Source: Gaiella occulta
GTDB lineage: Bacteria > Actinomycetota > Thermoleophilia > Gaiellales > Gaiellaceae
NCBI RefSeq assembly: GCF_003351045.1
Contig: NZ_QQZY01000005.1
Location: 161,629 to 225,628, forward strand
DNA length: 64,000 nucleotides
Reading direction: 5' to 3'
This document shows, in pieces, positions 51,793 to 60,912 of this stretch. Every line of letters begins with the position of its first letter. Position 1 is the first letter of the stretch. The notes under the pieces were generated by a model. The model did not search any database, had not been told where the DNA came from, and saw only the letters and a program-made list of their open reading frames with translations. The translations under genes and the position numbers were made by a program.

Positions 51793-52068
51793 GTGGCGAA
51801 GCGCAACTGGATCCAGGAGGAGCGCCGCAAGACGCTCGGCGACTGGGCGGCGTTCTGCGTCGGCTGCGGCTTCACGCTGCGGTACTTCGTCGAGCTCGAG
51901 GACGAGATCCCGCTTGCGTGCCCGCAGTGCGCGGCCGAGATGCGCCGCCGCTGCCCCGCCTGCGACGCGCGCTTCCCCTCGGCGTTCCTCGTCGAGTGCG
52001 AGGAGTGCGGGGCGGAGGTGCGCCCGCCCGAGCTCTTCGGGGTGCCGATCCGCAAGGCCGGGCGCTAG
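51793..52068 (+). CDS. small zinc-ribbon protein with four CxxC motifs
   Basis: 91 residues. CVGC, CPQC, CPAC and CEEC occur at regular intervals (about residues 19, 43, 54 and 71), enough for two zinc ribbons. The first 17 residues are basic (KRNWIQEERRK). Family not recognised; a nucleic-acid- or protein-binding adaptor is plausible. Starts 117 nt from the divergent E1alpha gene. Confidence 0.7.
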   Translation: MAKRNWIQEERRKTLGDWAAFCVGCGFTLRYFVELEDEIPLACPQCAAEMRRRCPACDARFPSAFLVECEECGAEVRPPELFGVPIRKAGR

Positions 52069-52151
52069 CGCGCCTTGCCGGCCGGGAGGCTGCACGACGC
52101 TCGGCGCGCCCGGTGGCCGAAGGAAAGGAGGCCGGTGCGGGGACGACGGGG

Positions 52152-52514
52152 TTAGAACATGCTGCCGATGATCTGCGAGAAGCGGATCACGGTGACGGTG
52201 TCGTCCTCGGACACCGCGCGGTTGTAGAGCTGGCCGAGCCAGCGGGCGAGCTCGTCGGCGCGCCGGATCTCCGGATTGTCGTGCTCGATCTCGCGCGGCG
52301 ACAGGTCGCCGAGCCGCTTCACGTCGACCTTGTCGATGACGGCGTCGAAGATCTTCTCGCGCTGCCCGTAGCGCGTTCCCACGAGCACCGTCACGATCAT
52401 GCCCTTCTTGTACTTCGGCGACTTGTCGCCGAGGCGGATCGTCGCCGTCTTGCGGCCGGTGCGCAGCTGGTCGGCCACGACGGGCGAGTAGAAGTTGAGC
52501 GCGAACGTCGGCAC
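52152..52514 (-). CDS. ASCH domain protein
   Basis: 120-residue ASCH-fold protein (PUA-like). Recognised by the N-terminal LNFYSPVVADQLRTGRKTATIRLGDKSPKYKKGM pattern, seen as RTGRKTATIRLGDK then KGMIVTVLVG. Members include RNA-binding proteins and N4-acetylcytidine amidohydrolases (YqfB). GTG start. A 21-bp tandem repeat carrying a TATAG box lies just upstream. Confidence 0.78.
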   Translation of the reverse strand: MPTFALNFYSPVVADQLRTGRKTATIRLGDKSPKYKKGMIVTVLVGTRYGQREKIFDAVIDKVDVKRLGDLSPREIEHDNPEIRRADELARWLGQLYNRAVSEDDTVTVIRFSQIIGSMF

Positions 52515-52520
52515 GGGCGC

Positions 52521-52562
52521 CCGGAACTATAGAGCGTCGGGCCGGAGCTATAGAGCGTCGGG
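52521..52562. repeat. two tandem 21-bp repeats upstream of the ASCH gene
   Basis: Copy 1 52521-52541 and copy 2 52542-52562 differ at one base and each contain CTATAG. On the minus strand the proximal copy offers TATAGT 11 nt before the ASCH GTG, so the promoter element itself is duplicated. Confidence 0.7.
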
Positions 52563-52655
52563 GAGGGGAGCGGCCGGCGCGGCGGGCGCCGAGATCTGAG
52601 CCACCAGGACTCATGTGTGCTGGTCTCGATGCGAGATGCTGTGCTATCGTCTCCG

Positions 52656-52682
52656 TTGGCACTCTCGATGTGTGAGTGCCAA
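52656..52682. promoter_or_regulatory. CIRCE operator (HrcA site)
   Basis: TTGGCACTC-N9-GAGTGCCAA, arms 52656-52664 and 52674-52682, is a perfect inverted repeat matching CIRCE (TTAGCACTC-N9-GAGTGCTAA) with the compensating A/G and T/C changes. It lies 44 nt before groES. A TATCGT at 52645-52650 is a possible -10. HrcA is expected to repress here; hrcA is not in the window. Confidence 0.93.
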
Positions 52683-52726
52683 CGCGTTACGGCACATCAA
52701 CCCATGTTTCACAGGGAGGCACGTGC

Positions 52727-54692
<1,966 letters not shown>

Positions 54693-54728
54693 GCAGGCCC
54701 GCTGACGCGGCTCTGTTGAATGGAACCC

Positions 54729-54756
54729 GAGGGGGCCGGCGCGAGCCGGCCCCCTC
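54729..54756 (+). terminator. perfect 12-bp hairpin terminator after groEL
   Basis: Arms 54729-54740 and 54745-54756 are exact inverted copies with a GCGA loop, 36 nt after the groEL stop. It marks the end of the high-GC core sequence. Confidence 0.85.
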
Positions 54757-54828
54757 GTCGTTGTGCCCCGCATCCCTTTGACTTTCGTCCGCGCGAATCG
54801 CCCGTGGATCCGAACTGGGAACCGGTTC

Positions 54829-54862
54829 AGAAAGTCGGCTAATGATCGTTAGCCGACTTTCT
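54829..54862. promoter_or_regulatory. 34-bp perfect palindrome (14-bp arms)
   Basis: AGAAAGTCGGCTAA and its exact inverse flank a TGATCG centre. It lacks a T run and sits 73 nt after the groEL terminator, so an operator for a dimeric regulator or a structured RNA element of the island is more likely than a second terminator. Confidence 0.55.
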
Positions 54863-54977
54863 ATAGCAAGGGGCAAAATACTTGTTTTCGATGCATCCTC
54901 CGCACTACGATCGTGCATCCTATGACGAGCATATCGCGCTACCAATATAGATGAACAGTTGTAGAGGGCAAGCAATA

Positions 54978-55022
54978 TCGCTCGACAAATGTGTTGCGCG
55001 AAAATGTCGCTCGATAATTGTG
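54978..55022. repeat. two imperfect 16-bp direct repeats upstream of the ABC operon
   Basis: TCGCTCGACAAATGTG (54978-54993) and TCGCTCGATAATTGTG (55007-55022) agree at 13 of 16 positions with starts 29 bp apart. Candidate binding sites for the island's response regulator. Confidence 0.4.
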
Positions 55023-55177
55023 CCGTTATACCGGTTGGGGGCGACGCTTGTCGATTCTCGACCGGAGCTCGTACGGGGACAGCCATTGACGGCGGTTCCG
55101 CCGAACATCGGTCGCCTTTGTGGAAAGCGTAGGTCGTTGCCGTCGCGGATGTCAACCAACAGGGTCAGGAGGAACGC

Positions 55178-56221
55178 ATGATGGTGAAGCCAACGCGTTG
55201 GCGTGTCACGGCGCTTTCGGCGGCGCTGATCGCGGTCATTGCGATGAGCGCGGTTGCTGCGTCATATGCCGGCAACGCGGCCGGACCGAAGAAGGGGCTT
55301 CGGCTCGCATTCTTCTCCGTCGGTGGGAACAACACCTATCTCCTCGCGGGGATGAAGGGTGCCAAGGACGCCGCCGCCAAGTACGGCGCTTCAATCAAGG
55401 TCTACGACGGCAAGTTCGACGGCGGACTTCAGCTGAACCAGGTTATGGGCGCGATCGCTCAGAAGGCCTTCGACGGCATCGTGCTCGAACCGAACAACAG
55501 CCAGCAACTGTGCTCGGCCGTCAAGGCGGCTCTGAAAGCCAAGCTTGTGGTCGGCATCACGAATGTCCCCGCATGCACGGCTGCGTACGAGAAGCCGTAC
55601 CCCGGAACGGCCATCTTCGTCGGCGGTCAGGGCCCAACGGCCTACAAGCAGTGGCTGACCGAGGGCTTCAAGTCCAGCTCCGCGGGCGGAAAGTTCGCGG
55701 TTCTCGTTGGACCGATCACGCAGGGGAACTCTGTCCGTACCAAGCAGGTGCTCGCTCAGGTCAATCCGAGGTACCCAGGTTGGAAGCAGGTTGCGTTCCA
55801 GCCGACGGAGTACCAGGCGAGCGTCGCGCTCGCGAAGACACAGAACATCCTTCAGTCGCATCCTGATCTGAAGCTCCTCTTCTCGAACTATGCCGGCCAG
55901 ACGCCGGGAGCGATTTCGGCGATTAAGGCCGCGGGCAAGACCGGTCAGGTGAAGATCTACGACCTCGGCGGCGACAAGACGATGTTCAAAGCCGTTAGGG
56001 AGGGGTCGGTCGCGTCGACCGCGGTCTACCTCCCCTACGAGGAGCAGTATCGCGCCGTGGAGGCCGTTGTCGCTCAGCTCTCCAAACTCAAGAGCCTCAA
56101 TGGCGTAACGGTCGGTCAGTTCTGGGATCTCACGAAGGATCCGAGGCTCAAGGGGCTCTCGCCGTTTGTGACGAAGGCCAATATCGCCAAGTACACCGCG
56201 ATCGGTCTACCCGAGTACTAG
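55178..56221 (+). CDS. ABC importer substrate-binding protein (Peripla_BP_4, ribose/sugar type)
   Basis: 347 residues with a signal peptide or lipoprotein-like N-terminus (about 1-32, ending AASYAGNAAG; no lipobox Cys seen). The mature part follows the RbsB/Peripla_BP_4 plan: RLAFFSVGGNNTYLLAGMKG, YGASIKVYDGKFDGG, FDGIVLEPNNSQ, VGITNVPAC and a late FKAVREGSVAST. The ligand may be a sugar, but this fold also binds autoinducer-2, purines and other small polar compounds. First of the island operon. Confidence 0.88.
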   Translation: MMVKPTRWRVTALSAALIAVIAMSAVAASYAGNAAGPKKGLRLAFFSVGGNNTYLLAGMKGAKDAAAKYGASIKVYDGKFDGGLQLNQVMGAIAQKAFDGIVLEPNNSQQLCSAVKAALKAKLVVGITNVPACTAAYEKPYPGTAIFVGGQGPTAYKQWLTEGFKSSSAGGKFAVLVGPITQGNSVRTKQVLAQVNPRYPGWKQVAFQPTEYQASVALAKTQNILQSHPDLKLLFSNYAGQTPGAISAIKAAGKTGQVKIYDLGGDKTMFKAVREGSVASTAVYLPYEEQYRAVEAVVAQLSKLKSLNGVTVGQFWDLTKDPRLKGLSPFVTKANIAKYTAIGLPEY

Positions 56222-56236
56222 GAAACGCTGACGTCG

Positions 56237-57787
56237 ATGGTGGAAAGCGGCTCGTCCGTTCGCCGTCCGGCCGGTACCCCGCAGGACGGGGTGCCGGCTG
56301 GCTCGGCCATTCGCCTCACGGGCGTGTCCAAGGCATATCCCGGTGTCCAGGCACTCGTCGATGTCGACCTCGAGGTGGCGATCGGTGAGATTCATGCTCT
56401 TGTGGGCGAGAACGGCGCCGGTAAGTCGACCCTTCTGAAAATCCTGACCGGTGCGCACGAGGCTAGTTCCGGCGCGCTCACGATCTTCGGTGAACCGGTG
56501 GACTTCCACGGCCCGAACGAGGCCCGGCGGCTCGGTATCGCCGCCGTGTACCAAGAGCTGACGATCATCCCAGCCATGACGGCAGTCGCCAACGTGTTCC
56601 TGGGTCAGACGAAATCCCGAGGCGGGTTCCTTGCGGAGCGCCGGATGCGTGCCAGGTTCGCGGAGCTTTGCGAGGAGTTCGGCGTCATGATTCCTGCTAC
56701 CGCGCAGGCGGGTCTCCTCTCCGTTGCCCAGCAGCAAGCGCTCGAGATAATGCGCGGACTCGAGTCGGATGCGAGGATCATCGTTCTCGACGAACCGACT
56801 GCGTCTCTCGCAGTACATGAGCGTGAGGCGCTCTATGAAGTCGTCGGCCGTCTCTCGTCCCGTGGTGTGGCCGTGATCTTCATCTCGCACGACCTTGACG
56901 AAGTGCTCAACGTTGCACACACCGTCACTGTCCTACGCGACGGCCGCAAGGTCGAGACGCGCTCGGCTCTACAGTGGACGAAGTCAGCGCTTGTCACCGC
57001 GATGCTCGGCAAGGCCGCGTCGACGCAGATATCCCGGACGCGCCAGGCAGGCGACGCGATCCTTCGGGCCACGGGCATTCGCGTTCCCGGTCACCTTGAG
57101 GAAGTCGACCTCACGGTTCGGGCCGGCGAGATCGTAGGCATCGCGGGGCTCGTGGGCTCCGGCAGGACCGAACTCCTTCGCGCGCTCGCGGGAATGGACT
57201 CCGCCTCGAGTGGGTCGCTCGAAGTCGATGGACGTCACGTGCGCTGGCCCCACACTCCCCGAGCGTCACTGCAGGTCGGGATCGCACTTGTTCCCGAGGA
57301 CAGGAAGTCTCAAGGCCTCGTGCTGGGAATGCCCGTCTTCGACAACATCAACATGTCCTCGTTCGCCTCTGTCGCGCGCGGCGGCCTCCTCCGGCGCCAA
57401 AAGGAGCTTGAGGCCGCCGGAGAACGCGCCGAGCGCGTAGCCCTCGAGAGCGAGGTGCTCGCGCGACCAGTACGGACTCTCTCTGGCGGTAATCAGCAGA
57501 AGGCGCTGATCGCCCGTTGGATCGACCGAGGAGTGCGCGTTCTGCTCGTCGACGAGCCAACACGCGGTATCGATGTCGGTGCCAAGGTAGAGGTATTCAC
57601 GCTACTCGACTGGCTCGCCGCTCAAGGCCTTGGGGTGGTCATGGTCTCGTCTGAGCTCGAGGAATTGGTCGGCCACAGCGATCGCGTGATGACGCTTGTC
57701 GGCGGACGCGTCGTAGCGGAGGCTCCGGCCGCAGGACTCGCCGTCTCGGACGTCCTGCGGGTCATCTTCGACGTGGAGGAAACGTGA
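56237..57787 (+). CDS. ABC importer ATP-binding protein, two fused ATPase domains (RbsA/MglA type)
   Basis: 516 residues. Domain 1 has Walker A GENGAGKSTLLKIL, LSVAQQQALEI and Walker B IIVLDEPTASL. Domain 2 has the degenerate Walker A GLVGSGRTELLRAL usual for this family, signature LSGGNQQKALIARW and VLLVDEPTRGIDVGA. It starts 15 nt after the binding-protein gene and its stop overlaps the permease start. Confidence 0.94.
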   Translation: MVESGSSVRRPAGTPQDGVPAGSAIRLTGVSKAYPGVQALVDVDLEVAIGEIHALVGENGAGKSTLLKILTGAHEASSGALTIFGEPVDFHGPNEARRLGIAAVYQELTIIPAMTAVANVFLGQTKSRGGFLAERRMRARFAELCEEFGVMIPATAQAGLLSVAQQQALEIMRGLESDARIIVLDEPTASLAVHEREALYEVVGRLSSRGVAVIFISHDLDEVLNVAHTVTVLRDGRKVETRSALQWTKSALVTAMLGKAASTQISRTRQAGDAILRATGIRVPGHLEEVDLTVRAGEIVGIAGLVGSGRTELLRALAGMDSASSGSLEVDGRHVRWPHTPRASLQVGIALVPEDRKSQGLVLGMPVFDNINMSSFASVARGGLLRRQKELEAAGERAERVALESEVLARPVRTLSGGNQQKALIARWIDRGVRVLLVDEPTRGIDVGAKVEVFTLLDWLAAQGLGVVMVSSELEELVGHSDRVMTLVGGRVVAEAPAAGLAVSDVLRVIFDVEET

Positions 57788-58863
57788 ACTCATTCCCGCG
57801 CCTGAGCGCGATGAACAGTTTGGCGGCAGACCTGCCGACGCTCTTCCTGCGCTACGGGATGGTCGTCGTGCTCGTGGGCATGGCCGTCGTCACAGCGGTG
57901 ATCGACAAGAACTTCCTGACCCAGTCCAATCTGCTCAACCTGCTTCTGCAATGGGCCCCGCAAGGTCTGATGGCCATCGGAATGACGTACGTGATCATCT
58001 CCGGTGGCTTTGACCTCTCGATCGGCGGCACGTACGCGGCCGGCGGCGTCATCTTCGCGGCCCTAGCGCTAAACAACAACACGTGGGTCGCGCTGTTCCT
58101 GACACTCCTGGCAGGCGCCGGAATCGGGCTGCTGATCGGCGTCGTCATCACACGATTGCACGTCAACCCGTTCGTAGCGACCCTCGGAGCGGGGTTCATC
58201 ATTAGAGGAATCGCCGAGGTTGGCTCCAACGCGACGCCGATCATCGTGGACAAGCCGGACTTCACCGATATCGGCCAGGGCAAGCTGGGCGTGGTTCCCG
58301 TCCCGGGGATCGTCCTCGTAGTCGGCTTGATCCTGGGCGGACTCGTGCTGGCCAAGACCGTCTACGGACGCTCGATCTATGCCGTCGGCGGAGGTGACGA
58401 GGCGAGCCGCCTCGCGGGTCTGCGCACGCGCGTGCTGCGCGGTAGTACGTACATGATCACCGGCGTGGGTGCGGCGCTTGCCGGCGCGATCATAGCCTCA
58501 CGCCTCGGCTCGGCGCAGGCCGATGTCGGCGTTGGCATCGAGTTGGAAGTCATCACCATCGTCGTCATCGGTGGCACCGCCCTGGCGGGCGGCGAGGGCG
58601 CGATCTGGCGTACCGCCGTCGGCATCGCCATCCTCGCGATTCTCGGCAACTCCTTCGACCACCTCCAAGTGAACACCTTTTACCAGCAGATCATCGAGGG
58701 CGCGATCATCATCTTCGCGATCGCGGTCGACTCGTACGGCAGGCGTCGCTCGGAGTACGAATCGCGGCGTGCGTCTTGGAAGTCGGGACGAAGGGCGCCA
58801 CCCACCGGCGAAGGCTCGAGCCTTGCCTCTCCACCTCTTCCCGAAGCCACGCGTTCGGCCTAG
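57784..58863 (+). CDS. ABC importer permease (RbsC/BPD_transp_2 type)
   Basis: 359 residues with about ten hydrophobic helices. GMTYVIISGGFDLSIGG near residue 68 and the late VVIGGTALAGGEGAIWRTAVG are the family signatures. The C-terminal ~40 residues (after IAVDSYGRRR) are charged and probably cytoplasmic. GTG start coupled to the ATPase gene (GTGA). Confidence 0.92.
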   Translation: MNSFPRLSAMNSLAADLPTLFLRYGMVVVLVGMAVVTAVIDKNFLTQSNLLNLLLQWAPQGLMAIGMTYVIISGGFDLSIGGTYAAGGVIFAALALNNNTWVALFLTLLAGAGIGLLIGVVITRLHVNPFVATLGAGFIIRGIAEVGSNATPIIVDKPDFTDIGQGKLGVVPVPGIVLVVGLILGGLVLAKTVYGRSIYAVGGGDEASRLAGLRTRVLRGSTYMITGVGAALAGAIIASRLGSAQADVGVGIELEVITIVVIGGTALAGGEGAIWRTAVGIAILAILGNSFDHLQVNTFYQQIIEGAIIIFAIAVDSYGRRRSEYESRRASWKSGRRAPPTGEGSSLASPPLPEATRSA

Positions 58864-58911
58864 GGAGGTGCTCTCGAATCCAGCCGATCAGGGTGCCTTC
58901 CCCGTCGAAGT

Positions 58912-58988
58912 ACCGGAAGAAGCACGACATGTCACGTACCGCCTCAACCGAAACACCGGAAGGAGCACGACATGGCACGTACCGTCTC
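58912..58988 (+). repeat. 43-bp-spaced direct duplication of the nitrilase ribosome-binding site and start
   Basis: Copies at 58912-58945 and 58955-58988 agree at 31 of 34 bases. Each contains GGAAG(A/G)AGCACGAC followed by an ATG. Only the second ATG opens the nitrilase; the first opens a different frame of 24 codons that stops at 59003. So translation signals have been duplicated in tandem. Confidence 0.75.
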
Positions 58989-59862
58989 GATTGCCGCCTG
59001 TAACTTTGCCGTTCGTCCTGTAGCGAGCTTCGACGAGTTCGCCGACCACGTGCGTGGTCTGCTCGACGGAGCCCAGGGAGCTGATCTCGTCCTGTTCCCC
59101 GAGCTCTTCACGGTAGAGCTCTTCACGACGTTCGCCGACTGGCAGAACACCCCCGCCACGGAACTGACCCTCATCGATAAGTACACGGGCGACTACAAGA
59201 GTCTCTTCGAGAGCGAGGCGAAAGAGCGGTCACAGTTCATCGTTGCTGGTTCGCATCTCATGGAGGTCGACGGGCGCTATCTCAACATCGGCCACGTCTA
59301 TGGCCCCGAGGGTCTCGTGTTCGAGCACGTCAAGACGCACATCTTCCCGGCCGAGTCGAACTGGCACACCGAGGAGGGCGAGTCGGTTGATGCGTTCGAC
59401 CTTCCGTTTGCGAGGGTCGGGCTCAACATCTGTTATGAGGCAGAAATCCCGGAGTGCTCGACCACACTTGTCGAGCAGGGAGCGGAGATCATCCTGTGCC
59501 CGTCCTATACGTTCACCGAGTACGGGTTCTGGCGTGTGCGCCACTGCGCGCAGGCACGCGCGATCGAGAACCAGGTCTACTTCGTCCACTGCTGCACCGG
59601 CGGCCAGCCTGGGGGCACCCTGCCGAACGGTTGGGCACAGAGTTCGATTCTGTCGCCGTGTGACGTTCCCTGGACGCCGAGCGGCATTGTCGCTCAGGCA
59701 GATGCGAACAAAGAGATGGTTGTTCGTGGCGAGGTCGACCTGGACAAACTCTACGAGAACCGCGAGAACGGCGCCGCACCGACCTTTCGTGACCGCCGTC
59801 GGCGCCGTGACCTTTATGTCTCGTGGCCATCACACCTCGAGGGGGCGCAGGCCACACGCTAG
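58972..59862 (+). CDS. nitrilase-superfamily carbon-nitrogen hydrolase
   Basis: 296 residues. The E-K-C triad is present: Glu44 in LFPELF, Lys121 in HVKTHIFPAE and Cys154 in NICYEAEIPE. A second Glu (EAE) stands where family members place one. It acts on C-N bonds of amides, carbamoyls or nitriles; NICYE with a following long loop suits amidohydrolases rather than true nitrilases. Placed between an ABC importer and a CE4 hydrolase, it probably cleaves an amide made or imported by them. Start ATG 58972 has GGAAGGAG upstream. Confidence 0.88.
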   Translation: MARTVSIAACNFAVRPVASFDEFADHVRGLLDGAQGADLVLFPELFTVELFTTFADWQNTPATELTLIDKYTGDYKSLFESEAKERSQFIVAGSHLMEVDGRYLNIGHVYGPEGLVFEHVKTHIFPAESNWHTEEGESVDAFDLPFARVGLNICYEAEIPECSTTLVEQGAEIILCPSYTFTEYGFWRVRHCAQARAIENQVYFVHCCTGGQPGGTLPNGWAQSSILSPCDVPWTPSGIVAQADANKEMVVRGEVDLDKLYENRENGAAPTFRDRRRRRDLYVSWPSHLEGAQATR

Positions 59863-59925
59863 CGATATCACGAGTTTCAACCGTTCTGAATCAACGATTG
59901 TTATTTCCAATGAGGAGGGTTCAAG

Positions 59926-60846
59926 ATGGGTCACCTACAGCTCCCACCTGGTAAGCGAATCGCGGTGAACCTCGGTGTGGACTTCGATGCCCAGAGCCTC
60001 TGGCTCGGAGCGTTCAACAATCCATCTCCGGCGATGATGGCGCGTGGCGAATTCGGTGCGGTGGTCGGAGTGCCTCGTCTGCTGGAGGCATTCAAGCGCG
60101 CCGGCATTCGAACGACCTGGTTCACACCCGGGCACACCGTCGACACGTTCACGGACGCCTGCAAGGCCATTCAAGCCGAGGGACACGAATTCGGGCATCA
60201 TGGCTACTACCACGAGAACCCGACGAAGATCGAGCGCGACACCGAGAAGCGACTCATCGAACTCGCCTTCGCGAGCTACGACAAGCGGCTCGGCATCAAG
60301 CCGGTCGGATACCGCTCGCCCTACTGGGACTACAGCGAGAACACGCTCGACTTGGTCGAGGAGTTCGGTTTCATCTACGACAGCTCCTTGATGGGCCGCG
60401 ACCTCGTGCCCTATCGACCGCGTAGATGGCAGGTCAACTGGGAGAAGGCGAACGTTCCCGGCAAGATGGCCAACGTCCTCGAAATCCCGGTCAACTGGTA
60501 CCTCGATGACTTCCCGCCCCTCGCGTACGTGGGAGGTATCCAGCCGGGCCAGCAGGACACCGATACGATCTATCGCAGGTGGCGTGACATCTTCGACTAT
60601 GCGTACGAGCGTGTGGAGAATGGCGTGTACGCCACGGCCGTTCACCCGCAAATCATCGGTCAGGCCCATCACATGTTGTTCTTCGAGAAGTTGATCGCGC
60701 ACATCTCGAGCAAGGACGGCGTCTGGTTCGCCACCTGCGAGGAGATCGCCAAAGCATGGGTGGACGACGACGCAGACCGTGCCGGGCTTGCCGAACCGGA
60801 TGTCCGCGGAGTCGAGCCGGCGCCTGTCGACTCCGGCTGGCACTAG
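59926..60846 (+). CDS. polysaccharide deacetylase-fold hydrolase, HpPgdA / cyclic-imide-hydrolase type
   Basis: 306-residue CE4-fold metal hydrolase. Metal ligands: Asp in GVDFDA (Asp19/Asp21) and His92-x3-His96 in HHGYYHENP. The ordering (GVDFDAQSLWLG, VGVPRLLEAFKRAGI, TTWFTPGHTVDTF, VEIPVNWYLDD-like segment, AVHPQIIGQ) matches the intracellular HpPgdA/PuuE-like subgroup, where cyclic imide hydrolase and uric-acid pathway allantoinase belong, rather than secreted chitin or peptidoglycan deacetylases. No signal peptide is present. GAGGAGGG lies upstream of the ATG. Confidence 0.85.
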   Translation: MGHLQLPPGKRIAVNLGVDFDAQSLWLGAFNNPSPAMMARGEFGAVVGVPRLLEAFKRAGIRTTWFTPGHTVDTFTDACKAIQAEGHEFGHHGYYHENPTKIERDTEKRLIELAFASYDKRLGIKPVGYRSPYWDYSENTLDLVEEFGFIYDSSLMGRDLVPYRPRRWQVNWEKANVPGKMANVLEIPVNWYLDDFPPLAYVGGIQPGQQDTDTIYRRWRDIFDYAYERVENGVYATAVHPQIIGQAHHMLFFEKLIAHISSKDGVWFATCEEIAKAWVDDDADRAGLAEPDVRGVEPAPVDSGWH

Positions 60847-60859
60847 GGTTGTCGAGTAA

Positions 60860-60891
60860 TGGTCGGCCGGGCCTCGAGGCTCGGCCGACCA
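60860..60891 (+). terminator. hairpin between the hydrolase and the sensor kinase genes
   Basis: Ten-base perfect arms (60860-60869 with 60882-60891) continue inward through a G-T and three more pairs. It lies 14 nt after the hydrolase stop and ends 10 nt before the kinase ribosome-binding site, so it may reduce read-through into the regulatory genes. Confidence 0.6.
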
Positions 60892-60912
60892 GCTCATCTG
60901 CGGAGGAATTCC

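Larger units (their letters stand above)
54757..55177. other. intergenic entry to the accessory island, lower GC
   Basis: About 420 nt without a convincing gene. Base composition falls sharply compared with everything to the left. It holds a 34-bp palindrome (54829-54862), two imperfect direct repeats (54978-54993, 55007-55022) and, at its end, the ribosome-binding site AGGAGGA of the binding-protein gene. No tRNA, integrase or attachment site was found. It must contain the promoter of the ABC operon, but no box pair stands out. Confidence 0.6.

Noticed and set aside
58929..59003. 24-codon frame opened by the first ATG of the duplicated start region, as a leader peptide
   Set aside because: It results from the duplication, has no recognisable leader composition such as repeated regulatory codons, and runs into the nitrilase frame; kept only as part of the repeat observation.
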